Positions 1 through 11,101 of a stretch of 64,000 nt of DNA are shown here, in pieces; positions within the stretch are counted from its first letter, which is position 1; each line of letters opens with the position of its first letter. The translations under genes were made by a program, and so were the position numbers. Below the pieces are notes generated by a model. That model had not been told where the DNA came from, did not search any database, and saw only the letters and a program-made list of their open reading frames with translations. Origin of the DNA: Ophiura sarsii. Lineage: Eukaryota > Echinodermata > Ophiuroidea > Amphilepidida > Ophiuridae. Where the stretch lies: assembly GCA_035610835.1 (NCBI GenBank), contig CM069449.1:6656542-6720541 (forward strand). Direction: 5' to 3'.

Positions 1-1000
1 AGCTATGCCCTTATTTGACAACTCAGTACCAATTAGTCGACTCGTGCCCTGTGAATCGGGGGAGGAGGGTGGCTCTAATTTGTATTCTCAATTACAAACA
101 AAACATGATTAATTAGGCCTAAAAAATTGGATCCCTAGCTCTGTATCATCCAGACATCCTAGCTCTCATCTCAGTCTCAGTCTCAGACTCATCATACGAC
201 TATCTATCACTATCACTCATCATACTCATGATCATGTGATGGATGTCACTTGTTTATCAATATCAGGCCCCTGCTACTGAGATTCTCGGCGGCTGTGACT
301 CCGATACAACGTGCAAATCTGATAGAAACAATTCTTAACAAAGACGGGACCGGCTAAATGCCGAGAACAACGTGGGGAAAGCCATTGACTTTCGGCAGCT
401 TAAGAATTACCCTGTATTGTCTTGGTTCCCAATTTGAATACGATTTATACATTCAAAATAAACTATCGGGTTCCACGCAGTATGTTGAAAACACCGTGTA
501 TACCGCCCTCTAAATTCGCCAGTCCAATCCAGTTAAGGTTTGTCCGGCAAAAACCTAGACAATCCAATTGGGGCTACACAGAGCTTGGACACAGTTTCGT
601 CCGAGCTTAGCCTCTCAACAAGCTCTTGCATTGTAGTTTTCAATTCGCAAGCCAACGCATCACCACACCTATCAATATTACTTTATATCCAATTAAATAG
701 CTATGCAGTACATGCAGTAGTTAATGAAATAATGTATTCTATGTGAGGGGAAAATGCAACAAGCACCCACACCCACATGAATGAATACACCTTGAACATA
801 GCGTAAACAATAACAATATAGCGTAAATAAAGACTTGCATAAGTCTATAGAGGTTAGCAGACGACAGCTCTATGTCGATAGCTTCATATCTCTGTTTCAT
901 ATACTGATAGTTTTGATTTTATGCATTGAATCATGTGTGTTTAACGTGCAGCACCTGCTGCGAATGAGGTGGTTTTGGGGCTTGTCGCGCTGGGTAAAAA
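1..1000. other. Unassigned AT-rich sequence
   Basis: I see no coding exon or recognisable mobile element here. A pyrimidine/purine-biased stretch at about 160-240 repeats TCTCAG- and ATCACT-like words, which is simple-sequence drift. Open frames are short and lack splice or start context. Confidence 0.5.
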
Positions 1001-1407
1001 TGGGCGGTTTTTGGCGAGTTTTTGAAGTCTTGTCTTGCAAGTGTGGAACGGTAACAGTGTACCACTTAGCATGATTAGAAGACACGGGCCACTACACTTC
1101 CCCGACGGCTTCAGGAAGCACACATTTGCCAGAAGACAAAGACTCAGAATAAAAACTGTCTTCAATACAGAAGACAGTTTAATGACACCAACTAAGTTTG
1201 GTCGTACATATGCGTGTTATATTACGTGTCTTCGTGATAATTCATCGCGGGACATCTTGCATTGTTGCATATAGCCTTGTGTTATGAAGAATTGTAAATT
1301 CTTACAACTTACTTTACAGTTGTATAGGCTTGGTTTGTCATTCTTTGATTGCTCTAACCGATTTGCCTTGCAAGATATGACTTCAAAAAGTCTGAAAAAC
1401 ACCATCA
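1001..1407. mobile_element. MITE-like element with imperfect ~40-bp terminal inverted repeats
   Basis: The left end (1001-1040) and the reverse complement of the right end (1368-1407) share GTTTTTGAAGTC and CTTGCAAG in the same order with scattered mismatches. No protein is encoded and no clear target duplication is visible. The superfamily is unknown. It could also be an inverted duplication of older sequence. Confidence 0.5.
1153..1180. repeat. Perfect 11-bp stem hairpin
   Basis: AAACTGTCTTC (1153-1163) pairs with GAAGACAGTTT (1170-1180) across a 6-nt loop. It lies inside the 1001-1407 inverted-repeat element and is probably its internal palindrome rather than a regulatory site. Confidence 0.6.
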
Positions 1408-1806
1408 GTACCTCGAGAATAGAAGAGTAGGCCTATTACATAACCCTTAGGTAGAGCCCAAAGTTATCTGCTTTGTAAAGTTCAAATTCTGCTTTGTAAA
1501 TTCAACTTGCACCTGGGCTTGTGCCTTCTTCAATTTTCAATTGAGCTAAACACACTTGCACCCAGGATAAGCATTTCTTTTAATTTTGAGTATTTAGACC
1601 AAGGCATAACGTGGCATAATATAATAACATCATCAAATCATCAAATTGTTTATCATCACTGCACCGCATAGCAGCCCTCAGCGTTTATCCCATACTACAA
1701 AATATATAATTTATAGGGGTTTTTCTTTTGTTCAGATCCAGTGAGTTAACTATGAACGCTGCAAAAAGTGTATGTTACAAAAAAAACCAGCCATATAATA
1801 ATGATA

Positions 1807-1880
1807 TGGTTGGATGAGGAATTGAACCCGGGATTCCTGCGTGGAAGCGCTAGAGCGTGGCCACTACACTACACTAGACT
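1807..1880 (-). repeat. tRNA-like SINE head
   Basis: Read on the minus strand this has an A-box-like TAGTGTAGTGG and a B box GGTTCAATTCC at tRNA-like spacing, with a loop containing TTCC reminiscent of glycine tRNA. The acceptor ends do not pair cleanly, so it is a tRNA-derived retroposon or pseudogene rather than a working tRNA. No poly(A) tail or target duplication is obvious. Confidence 0.55.
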
Positions 1881-2425
1881 AACTGTTTTGGCATAGTCGT
1901 TGATAAAGATATATTAAGTATGGAGTGATTCAAGCATTACATGTCGTACGCGTTGATGATCCCCATACTTATTTCAAAATTAAAACAATGAATCGATTAG
2001 CATTTTAAACAATGACAAATAAAATTGTTCATAATAGGACTCCGTGTACAATTACGTGACTTCGTTTTCGCGCTGATTTTATTAGACTGATGTAAGTCTG
2101 TTATAACTGTATTGTACCGAACTATTAAAAGAGTAAGACTAATTACCTCTTTTGGATTACGCACAGAAACAGTCATACACTTTATACACTAAGTTTCAAG
2201 CGGGCCACTGCAACGTAGTCTAATTTAACTGGATTGACCTGGCGGTTTTTGAGGGCGTCCCAGCCCATATCAGTTTGACTTTCAAAAAGAGTGACCCCTC
2301 CTTAGTTAATTTCTCTATGTCAATATCACTGCTATCATTTCATTTCAGCAGTAATCAGTGGATGATCATCCAGTAATGCACTTATCAATTGCATTTACTG
2401 CAAAGTGCAAGCCTGGCCCACCACA

Positions 2426-3117
2426 GACAAGACGTTCAAACCCGGCTGAACGTCCCTTTCTTATAACAATAGATTCTATACAGACCAACAACCATTTGTT
2501 GTCAGACAATGCACACACTTCCACTTCAATACTCTCTAGCACACCAATCATCTAAAACACTTGTTCATTTGAGATAAAAATACTACAATTCATAGAATTT
2601 CGTGTAAAAATGTTGTTTAAACGACAATAACTATTCAAGAAATTGTTAATTTGAAATAATTCCAACGCCAATGTTTTGAAGAACACTTTGCTTTACCGCA
2701 TAAAAACATGTACATCACGATAGTAAAATCGGAAATGTATAATTTCAGCTGAGACGAATATACCTATATTCGTCTCAGATTTCAGTGAAATAACAAAAAA
2801 AGAAAACACAATTTTTATTGTTACTGTTGATAAATAGTTTTATTTAAAAAACAATTTAGAATAGAGGGCGGCTCGCTTTGACACTTAATCGGATCCTGCC
2901 ATTTCTGATAACGGTGATGATTTATCGATCACGCTAGTATCAATATAACAATATCACGTGATCACTATTGAAACATCGCGTGTGCCAGTAGCATTAAGTG
3001 GTTGAGATTATAACGATTTCAGAGACGCCAGACAATGGTGACAACAAATGATTGTTGGTCTGTATAGAATCTATTGTTATAACAAAGCGACGTTCAGCCG
3101 GGTTTGAACGTCTTGTC
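2426..3117. mobile_element. Inverted-repeat element with ~85-bp arms
   Basis: Positions 2426-2512 and 3035-3117 are reverse complements with few mismatches; both contain AGACGTTCAAACCCGGCTGA and a run ending in ATAGATTCTATACAGACC. About 520 bp of AT-rich, non-coding sequence separates the arms. This is the structure of a non-autonomous DNA transposon, but I could not find a target duplication. Confidence 0.6.
2750..2777. repeat. 28-bp perfect palindrome
   Basis: TGAGACGAATATA and TATATTCGTCTCA form a 13-bp perfect stem with a 2-nt CC centre. It sits between the arms of the 2426-3117 inverted-repeat element. Confidence 0.75.
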
Positions 3118-4390
3118 ACCACAGGGACCCGGGACATGGCAGGGACTGTACGCGAATGTACAATAAACGATGCCTGGCTATGCGGGGGAGTGTATGGGGG
3201 ACCAGTGTCCGAATTAATAACAGGGAATCTACATGCACTGGTGCATGCAGAGTCAAATTTCTACATGCACAGCATCAAAGTTACATGCAGGCTCATGCAC
3301 CAAATTTCCTGGACTGTGTACAAAAACATAAATGATAAAGTAACAGTAAAACAACTAAGGCTGGGCGCGAGTCCCGGGAAATCGAGTCCCGCCCGAAAAT
3401 GTCGGGTCCCGGGAACCAGAATCACCTTCCCGAATCCCCCCCCCAAAAAAAAAAAATAAAAAAAATAAATAAAAAAAATAAGCTTACTTAAAAAAACATG
3501 TGGTCGGGTAATTCATGATTATTTGATGCAAATGTATAGCGGAGATGTATTTGAAATAGATTTATTTAGTCAAATCTGTGGATTTTTTTTACTCCTATGC
3601 TCGCAAAATGTGATTTTCACTTCATTATCCGCCGCGCTGCGCGTCGCCGGCCATCTTTAAACTTTGATTGACAGATCGAGTTTGTTATTGTTATAGTGCC
3701 ATCTATTGACGAAATTGTGTAATTTTTCGTAAGGATTTGCCGATCGTTCCAACTCAATTGGATAGTTAATTATATTAATTTACTAAATTTGAATTTTGAA
3801 CGGAATTTTTTCTTTTTCTTTCTTTTTTCCTTATGATATCCCGAATTATTATATGAGCAGTATCCCGATCTGCCGATCATTTACAGTGTTGCTTCTTGAT
3901 TAAGCTTAGCCTTAGGCCTACATGCACAGTGTGCATGCAGCATAGAAAAGTTACATGCACTAGCAAAAAACTACATGCACCGGTGCATGCGTGCACCCGA
4001 CTATTTCGAACACTGGGGGACGTACAAACTGTGCCCCCGCTAATCGGGACGTGTAGCGGGGATGTACGCTAGGGTACACAAATGTAGACCCTGGGCGTAG
4101 CTACATACAAAGCTATACATAAGCTAGAAATGTGATGCGCTTGACGGAATAAGCCTAATAACACATAGGGAACACATAGAAATGCATCCCGTTATGGTTG
4201 CAGAAAGAAATTAAGCGACCCGCAGACTGTAGCCGGGGCGTACACTTTGTCCTGACTAAGGGTGACCGGGACTGTACACTTTGTCCCGGCTAAGGAGGGC
4301 AGGGACGTACAAAAAATGGTGCCCCGCCCTGCGGGGACCGTACATGAATGTACCAGGGATGTCATATTTGCAATTTGTGCATCCCGGCCC
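3118..4390. repeat. GC-rich composite repeat block with TGCATGC and GTACA motifs
   Basis: The word CTACATGCAC and its inverse recur at 3228-3302 and 3917-4018. A GGGAC..TGTACACTTTGTCC..GGCTAAGG unit occurs twice in tandem at about 4236-4305, and GGGAC-GTACATGAATGTA-like words mark both ends of the block. A C-run and an A-run follow at 3438-3480. The outer ends (CAGGGACCCGGGA at left, reverse complement CAGGGCCGGGATG at right) would suit a hAT-like element, but no 8-bp duplication is present. Long open frames here are chance. Confidence 0.45.
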
Positions 4391-4655
4391 TGATGAGAGA
4401 TAACGTATAAGTCAAGAGTGCGCTCTCAATTTTTCTGGAAATCAATTTGTTGGTATAATACTTTAGGCATATAATATTTTATAACACCTTGAAATGTCCT
4501 TGTCATTTGATTGGTGGATTCTTTGTCACATGACATCAACTATTTGGAAGTTCATACTTGGACCACTGGATACTCATGCTTCACGCTCACAATGTTATAA
4601 AAACGGGATAACAATTAATATTATAAAAATTAACCATTCGCGACCCGGGGGAAAT

Positions 4656-4732
4656 GGGGAACCTGTTTTTCAACATAACAATTTGGGGAACCTGTTTTTC
4701 AACACAACAACCTGTTTTTCAATAACAATTTT
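4656..4732. repeat. Short degenerate tandem repeat
   Basis: The word CCTGTTTTTCAA with a GGGGAA lead recurs three times at uneven spacing. No function is inferred. Confidence 0.6.
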
Positions 4733-6098
4733 AACCATCTATACTTAAATCAAAAAAATATCAGTATATTATATAATTATATGCACAACTTCTTTCTTCC
4801 AAAATGGCTATCTAGCATTGATAAAAACAAAATATTGCTTGGAAACGAAGTGGTGGCTTTTCAATAAAATATTGGTCAAAAGTATACACCAGATCACACC
4901 AATTTGGTTCGAAAATTGAAAACATTTACTCTTGTGAGGGGCCAACACCCCCCTCAAAATCCCCCTGTCCGCGCAAGCGCGGTGAACACCGCTTTGGTTA
5001 CACAATATTCAAATATTGGGGCCCCTAGAATTTTCTGGATCCGCGCCTGTTATATACGTAGGTGGCAACAGCAGCTTTTGTATAAAATATATAAATATTT
5101 AGGTATTTTTATCCTCTACTTCACAGAAGCACTTTTCACAAAATGTAATGGCCAAAACAAGTTGACTTGTGCTTTAAATGCCAACATCTTGGTCCAGCGG
5201 ATGATTTCTTTTTGGCAAACAAACAGAAATTATGCAAGAGCACAGATAAAAAAAATGCTGAAATGCATCTTTCTTCTTTGGGATAAACTCTTAACTTTTA
5301 ATATTTAACAAATGAGTAATTGACAATGTTTGTAATTTAATTATAACCAATATGATTAATGCTAGGATAGAGATATCGTTTAATTTCCTATCTGTTTAAA
5401 CGTGTAAACGTTGATAACATTTAAGGCCTATGAAATAAGTGTGTGCAATACTGGGCATCACCAGTGTTTTTCATCTTGCATCTCAATATTGCGGCTAAAT
5501 GTGATGCTCAAATTTAAATAAACTTTCCTGGTTTTAGAACTATTCAATAATGTACATGTGTTAAAGAATTGTCGAAACTAACAACAACAACAACTGTTTT
5601 TTTTTATCGTCTGTCAAAATGTCACTTATCATACGGTACAAAATTAACAACATTTTCTCACAAAGAATCCGTCCCCAGTCTTCAATATTACAGCATGGTC
5701 GCTAGCGCTGTATGGAGCCCCGGGATGGAGCCTTCCACGATAGCGACACAAGAGAGCGCACAGATAGTCTCAGTCTATAATACCATGCGATCCGATCTCT
5801 GAACAATATTGGTGGTACCAAACCAAAATGTAATGCAGTAGCGTAACATGGTGAAAATAACACGCCAGGAATTGGGGTCTGGATACCATACCCTAGTAGA
5901 CTCTAGCACACGTGTATTGTATAGATTGTTGAAAAGATTAACACTATTGCTTTTGTTTACATCGAAAAAGGTATTTCCCAACGGGTCATCTTCGTAAGTT
6001 TCGCAACTTTATTAAGCTTTCTTTTGGGCATTTTTGGGCCTAAAGTTACTTAAGTTCCCTTATATGGTGGCTGAGAAATGACACATTCATTCCTCGAC
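4733..6098. other. Unassigned intergenic or upstream sequence
   Basis: AT-rich sequence without a recognisable exon, RNA or complete mobile element. The longest open frame (4904-5308) lacks a credible start context, has AT-driven codon use and matches no family I know. Confidence 0.45.
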
Positions 6099-6175
6099 CG
6101 AGATTTGAACCCAAAACGTCCTGAACTCCAGACAGACAGACACTTTACAACTGAGCTATTGAGCCAACTGGTATC
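6099..6175 (-). repeat. tRNA-like SINE head
   Basis: On the minus strand it has an A box TAGCTCAGTTG and B box GGTTCAAATCT with an expanded CTGT repeat between them. The extra length and poor acceptor pairing argue for a retroposed tRNA relic rather than a functional tRNA. An 11-bp direct repeat, GCCAACTGGTATC-like, follows at about 6163-6187. Confidence 0.55.
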
Positions 6176-6767
6176 AGCCAACTGGTATCGAAGCGTTAGA
6201 AATACATCTAAAGGCGTAGGGTTCAACTTCCCATATTTCTCCCGTGACAAGCATGGTGGAGAAATAATATCAAAACATGAAAACAAAGCTACTCAGTTCA
6301 CAAGGTGTTGAAAATAATTAATCAAATCCCGGGCGAAGAATGAAATCTGCTATCATAGATTATAACCTTCTTGACAAGAATTAAGCATAATAAGCCCCCC
6401 CCCCCCGCAATATAACACAATCTTTCCAATTCAGAAATTCACTTATCCACATATTCTCACTAAAATATAACCATGTTTAACTCCAAATATGGTAACAATT
6501 TATAAATCAATAGATACAACAACAAAAAATTCTAATTTTTTAAAATCAGAAATGACCTCACCGTTATTGGTTCCACCCTGTCACACGCACACAAACAAAC
6601 AAATAAACCAGTCTATCTCTCTAAGGCTTTTAAGATTCCCCTTTCTCCCCCTTCCCTCAAATCTGAAATAAATCCCTTGTGAGCTAAACAATTTCGATGA
6701 TTGTGATCAATAATATAATACCCACACAATATTCCCCTTAAATACGAGTTATGCCAATGCTCAGTGT

Positions 6768-6790
6768 GACTGACTGACTGACTGACACTG
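6768..6790. repeat. (CTGA)n microsatellite
   Basis: Short run of the tetranucleotide CTGA/TGAC. Confidence 0.8.
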
Positions 6791-7045
6791 TTGTTAGGTA
6801 AGGATACAAGGTGGCTTCCTATTTGAATGTAAAGCGAGACTGTGACTAAGTCTTCAGAAATCCTTACACATGAACCTCAACTTGACAGCTCTGACCTTTT
6901 ACTATTAGACTGATGTTGAGTCTGTGAGAGTGTATCGCCAATTGTCATCTACATACAGACTGTATTGCTATTTTAAATGTTGCCAAAGAGCCAATTATCA
7001 AATTGCATGTACCATTTTGTTTTAAATGACTAGGCAAAAAAAAAA

Positions 7046-7375
7046 ATGTTTGGTTGCCCTCCGCGACCGACCGAAAAAACAGGAACAAAACAGGTTGCGT
7101 TTTTTATTTTTTATTTTTTAAAAATATTTTGTAACTCTGAAAATTTCATAATTTTGGACAAATTTTGTCCCAAAGATGTAGAAATAAATTCTATGAAATG
7201 TTTTGAAGTCCAATTTATCAAATGTAAGTCAAGAATATTGCGTTTTTACATTCCATATATAAATTGCACTTTTTGTCGAAGCCTGGTATAGAGGGAAAAA
7301 ATGAATGAAAGGGGAAAAAACCCCTACCTACCGACCGACCCACAATTTTTTTCTCTCTGGAGGGCAACCAAACAT
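7046..7375. mobile_element. TIR element of the 'GACC' palindromic group
   Basis: The termini ATGTTTGGTTGCCCTCC (7046-7062) and its reverse complement (7359-7375) are perfect 17-bp inverted repeats. Just inside each lies a GACCGACC-type run, in inverted orientation, followed by A/T runs. The interior is non-coding. Related copies with GTTGTGTTGCCCTCA ends lie at 30776-31095 and 50438-50976. Target duplication not resolved; superfamily unknown. Confidence 0.75.
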
Positions 7376-7490
7376 ATCATTTTTGTTGGCCCTATTGAGA
7401 GCATGAAAATCCACGATCAATCAATCACATTTAAACTCAGAAATTTGGTACAATGTTTTTAAACAAATGTTTTATAAATCTTATTCTTGA

Positions 7491-7728
7491 CTTAACCCTA
7501 ACCAGCTGTGCTATGTTTTCGTGTGGATCGGGGTTGGGGGGGACAAAGTATGAATTTGTTACCAAACAAACCTCAACAAAACCTCCCGGATTCGACCCCC
7601 AGACCCTCCGCACCGCCGCATCCTTAATTAACCACTGAGCTAAGCTGCCGATTTCGTACCCACATTTCATCAAATCAATGCGGTAGCATGAGCGTGGAGA
7701 TAGTTTTTGGCCGTAGTGAATCGTAGTG
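7491..7728 (-). mobile_element. Composite tRNA-containing SINE, copy 1
   Basis: Read on the minus strand this has three conserved blocks. First is a ~65-bp leader (CTACGATTCACTACGGC onward). Second is a tRNA-like segment at 7585-7655 with A box TAGCTCAGTGG and B box GGTCGAATCC. Third is a ~90-bp tail containing ACAAATTCATACTTTGTC and ending in GGTTAGGGTTAA. All three blocks recur in the same order at 49435-49680 on the plus strand, so they belong to one mobile unit. The tRNA part is internal instead of being at the 5' end, which is unusual for a simple SINE. Confidence 0.75.
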
Positions 7729-7913
7729 CTCATCAGGAGATTTACTTATAAGGTTAATGTGAACACATTTCCTTGGGGTTCCTTTTTAGGGTAGGTTATT
7801 AATAATTTACAAGCGGGTGTTTCAGAAATATTTGTCAATGCCTCTTTTGATAGTCATTCTTTATTAGTCTTGGATAAAGGTGGGCAATCAATTAGGGATT
7901 GGCAAAAAAAGAT

Positions 7914-8008
7914 TATGTTTTTCCTACCCCTTTACGTTATATATAGGGGTAGGAAAATGTTATATAGGGGTAGGCAAACACAACACAAGATTGCATTTTT
8001 TCCTACCC
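7914..8008. repeat. Local inverted/direct repeats of TTTTTCCTACCCCT
   Basis: The 14-mer TTTTTCCTACCCCT occurs at two places and its reverse complement AGGGGTAGG twice between them, making small alternative hairpins. No further assignment. Confidence 0.6.
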
Positions 8009-8307
8009 CTGTTACAAGATTGCATTCCATCATCATATTCATAACCAATAACATGAATTATTATTATTCATATGGGCTTTCCAAACGGTACAATAAAAGT
8101 GCGTATTGAATATTGTGCACCAACTTCCCGGATGTGCGTCCAATATTCAAAAAATATTGCCATCGAATATTTTTTGTGCGGCACAGAAGATGTGCGCGTG
8201 AGTATAATATATGCGCAGAGAAGGTCAGTTTGGGATAACTTATTTAGTTTTTATCAAAACAGTCTGTTATATAAATAATAATAATAATATTGAATGTCTT
8301 ATTTTCA

Positions 8308-8381
8308 GGTGATACAAGAATATATTGCACTCGCTATAAAAATATTTGAATAGCTCATGCAATATATATTCTTGTATCACC
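8308..8381. repeat. Long hairpin, ~22-bp stem
   Basis: GGTGATACAAGAATATATTG at the left pairs with the inverse at 8359-8381, leaving a ~28-nt AT-rich loop. It is flanked by an (AAT)n run. It resembles a miniature foldback element; a precursor hairpin RNA is possible but nothing here shows transcription. Confidence 0.65.
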
Positions 8382-9383
8382 CTCATAGCCATTCCATATT
8401 ATGTAAGCACTCTGCCTCTTTCCTCTCGGGAACACATTCCATGTTCCTTTTGACTCCCATCATAGATTTTATGCTCCCATCCACTCTTTCTAAATTCTTC
8501 ACGTTTAGAAAAGCCAATGGATCTGAGGAGTTGGATTCGACACAACATTCCACCTTATAACTTCACATGAAAACAAAATCTTTTGGTTTAAATTTTTGGT
8601 TTTTAAAGATAAGCCATTCAGATCAGATTCTTACATTGTTACTTAGCAGAATTTGTGCGAGAATGGATTTCTGGCTTGAAAGTTCATCTGTTTTGGTAGT
8701 AGCATGATGAGATCAACTTATGATCACAACATGAAGAAATAATAAACACTTGGACTCTTCAGGTGTACAATATGTACAAGCTACAACTTTCGTCAACAGT
8801 TCTCACCAAAATTCTAACTTTGTGCCCATAAGCTTTTGTTGTCAACTTGGATCTACATAAATTGTATAGAGCAAGTTTGTTTTTCATTGCGTTTATACAT
8901 GCCTGAAGACAGGGATAAGGGTAAATTCTTTTGGCCCTGCACTAGTTCATAGTCCACTGCTTTAATATAAACTAACATGCATCAAAATGATGCGAGTTTG
9001 TTTGGGATTCACAAATGCCACATGTAGACTCCAGAAGATGTAAAGCGGTGAGTGTAAAATGGATCATTTTTACCCGGTTAAATTTTCCTGCATTTCCATA
9101 TTTAGACATCTTTAGTTTTGTCTGTAGACTACATGTAGAGAGCATTTGGCAATCATGTGTTTCTTTCCAGTTATACAATATTTTGAATATGTTTTATTGT
9201 TCTAATTTGTCACGCAATTGTTGTGATTGGCAAATTAGTTTTTGGATGGAAATGTAATAGATATGTCACCAAAATTCACATGTCTTAAATCAAATAATTT
9301 AACTAGTTCAATGCCCACATTAAAACTTCAATACAATTTGAGGCCAAATTTGAGAGTTTTTAGTCAGCCAGGTACATATAGTG
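8382..9383. other. Unassigned sequence
   Basis: No exon, RNA gene or repeat with recognisable ends. Short open frames are at chance density. Confidence 0.4.
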
Positions 9384-9530
9384 TCAGTTCCAAATATGTG
9401 ATTTTTATTTCTCTGTGTAAAGTAGTCCAAGCGTATGTGCGCGATTCTGGCGTAGCCAATGTAACACATTATGCACAGTAGTGTGCCAGTTTCGTTCTTG
9501 TGCAACCACACTAATCCGACTCAGTTTGGG
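9384..9530. mobile_element. Degenerate copy of the TATAG MITE family
   Basis: Shares CAGTTCCAAAT, the segment around GTCCAAGCGTA, and CGCGATT..GGC in order with the better copies at 34127-34327 and 63347-63564. The ends are too decayed to place exactly. Confidence 0.5.
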
Positions 9531-10657
9531 ACGCATCCACCATAAGGTACATATTATGGGCCAGGCTTTATTTTGAGACATTACATGTAGAGCAAAATGG
9601 TTTGAAATATAAATAAAATATAAATACCATATTTCCTCATATTTTCAAAAGTATTTAATTCAATTAACAAAAACTAAGTATCATTGAAATACTTGTTTAA
9701 ACTGTTTTGTCATATGTTGTCAAAAATCTCATATTTTTCAAAACTAGATAAGAATAAGATAGCTTTTGATTTGATGCATCACAATTGAGGTGCATGTCAG
9801 AAGTTAAACATTATGGACTAGAGAGTGAAGTTCCACTGGGTTGGGTGGCGGGAGGGAGGGGCAATGTTTGCTGCCCTTGGGCGTCTGATTCTCCATCATG
9901 GTGATGGGTAGGTTTTGGCCCTTGGACTAGAACTCTCCAATAGCATTACAGTGCATTATACTAGACTTGGTCTAAGGACTTGATCTATCCATCTGTGTAA
10001 TCAATGCAGCCTAATAGTGACCTTACAGTCTACCCTCTTAGATCATCGGATAAAGCAATAAGATACACATAACACTGGATAGGATGGATTGGAGATAGAT
10101 ACAATGACTGTATGTAGTCGTCTTGTAGATCCCAACAACTTGCCTACATGTATATTATAAACCAATCGGAATATAACCTGACAAGTGGGTACAAAATGGA
10201 TATATTTTGGAATATATAAAAACGGTCTACGCATATACGGACGATATTAATACGGGAACGGGAGATGCGTAAGAGTGAATGTTGATAGGGCACAGTTCTG
10301 TGGATGGATGGGGTCACAATGGTTGTTTAGCGTGACACAATGCTGTCAGTCAGCCCTATGATATGACCAAGTATTGGATCATAACCTGTGTTTAAATGAA
10401 ATACACAAGGGGCTACATGTAGGCCAGCTTATAGGCATAGCTCTCTCCATTGAGTATGTATACGCAGGTAAGACACATGCCTGGGTAGGTGGAAGCAGGG
10501 GCGGGGGCATTCAACATGTATGATACTAACAGCCGAAAAAAACATATCTGAGTATATATAGGTAAAAGACACATCAGGGTAGGGACGGGGGATGTTGCGG
10601 AGGGAGCAGAGGGCATTTAACTTAAGGCAAGACATCTGTAAATCAAATCAAGTATGC
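9531..10657. other. Unassigned sequence
   Basis: No supported feature. A short purine-rich run (GGGTGGCGGGAGGGAGGGG) lies near 9844. Confidence 0.4.
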
Positions 10658-10668
10658 GCACACGGGTT

Positions 10669-10905
10669 ATCATGTACACCAGGGCAGATACGGTTCAGAT
10701 TCGGATGTCTGTCAAAGGCTGCAAGAATCCATTTAGATTCTTGCGAAGGATTTGGCGAGTATCTATGGATTCTCCTCCATTCAAATAGTGTGTAAGACAG
10801 ATTATCCACCAGAATCAATTTGGATTCTTGCAACTTTTCTGGCAGGAATTTTTGCGAGAATGGATTCACGAATTCTCCTCCAATTTCTGACCCTGCCACT
10901 GGGTA
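10669..10905. repeat. Repeat block with CAGGG ends and a 9-bp stem hairpin
   Basis: The block begins CAGGGCAGA and ends with the inverse of CAGGGTCAGAAA. Inside, GCAAGAATC..GATTCTTGC (10720-10743) is a perfect 9-bp stem, and TGGATTCTCCTCC- and GAATTCTCCTCC-like words recur at 10768 and 10869. The ends suggest a small hAT-like relic but the 8-bp flanks do not match. Confidence 0.4.
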
Positions 10906-11101
10906 ATGGATACTTTTGTTTCAAATACAAGATTCCAATAACTAACAGCAGCAACAGAGCAAGTAAGCAGGGTCTGTGGTGTGAGGCGTAAGCGTCCCTA
11001 CTCCCTGCCCATCGCCTTTTCTAATGTAAGTCCAAGCCTTGTATCTCAGGATAGTGATGACAATGTGCTGCGATATGTATCCTCAATAACAACATAATTA
11101 C

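Noticed and set aside
3052..3459. 135-codon plus-strand open frame
   Set aside because: It crosses the right arm of an inverted-repeat element and the GC-rich repeat block, ends in an A-run, and has no recognisable domain.
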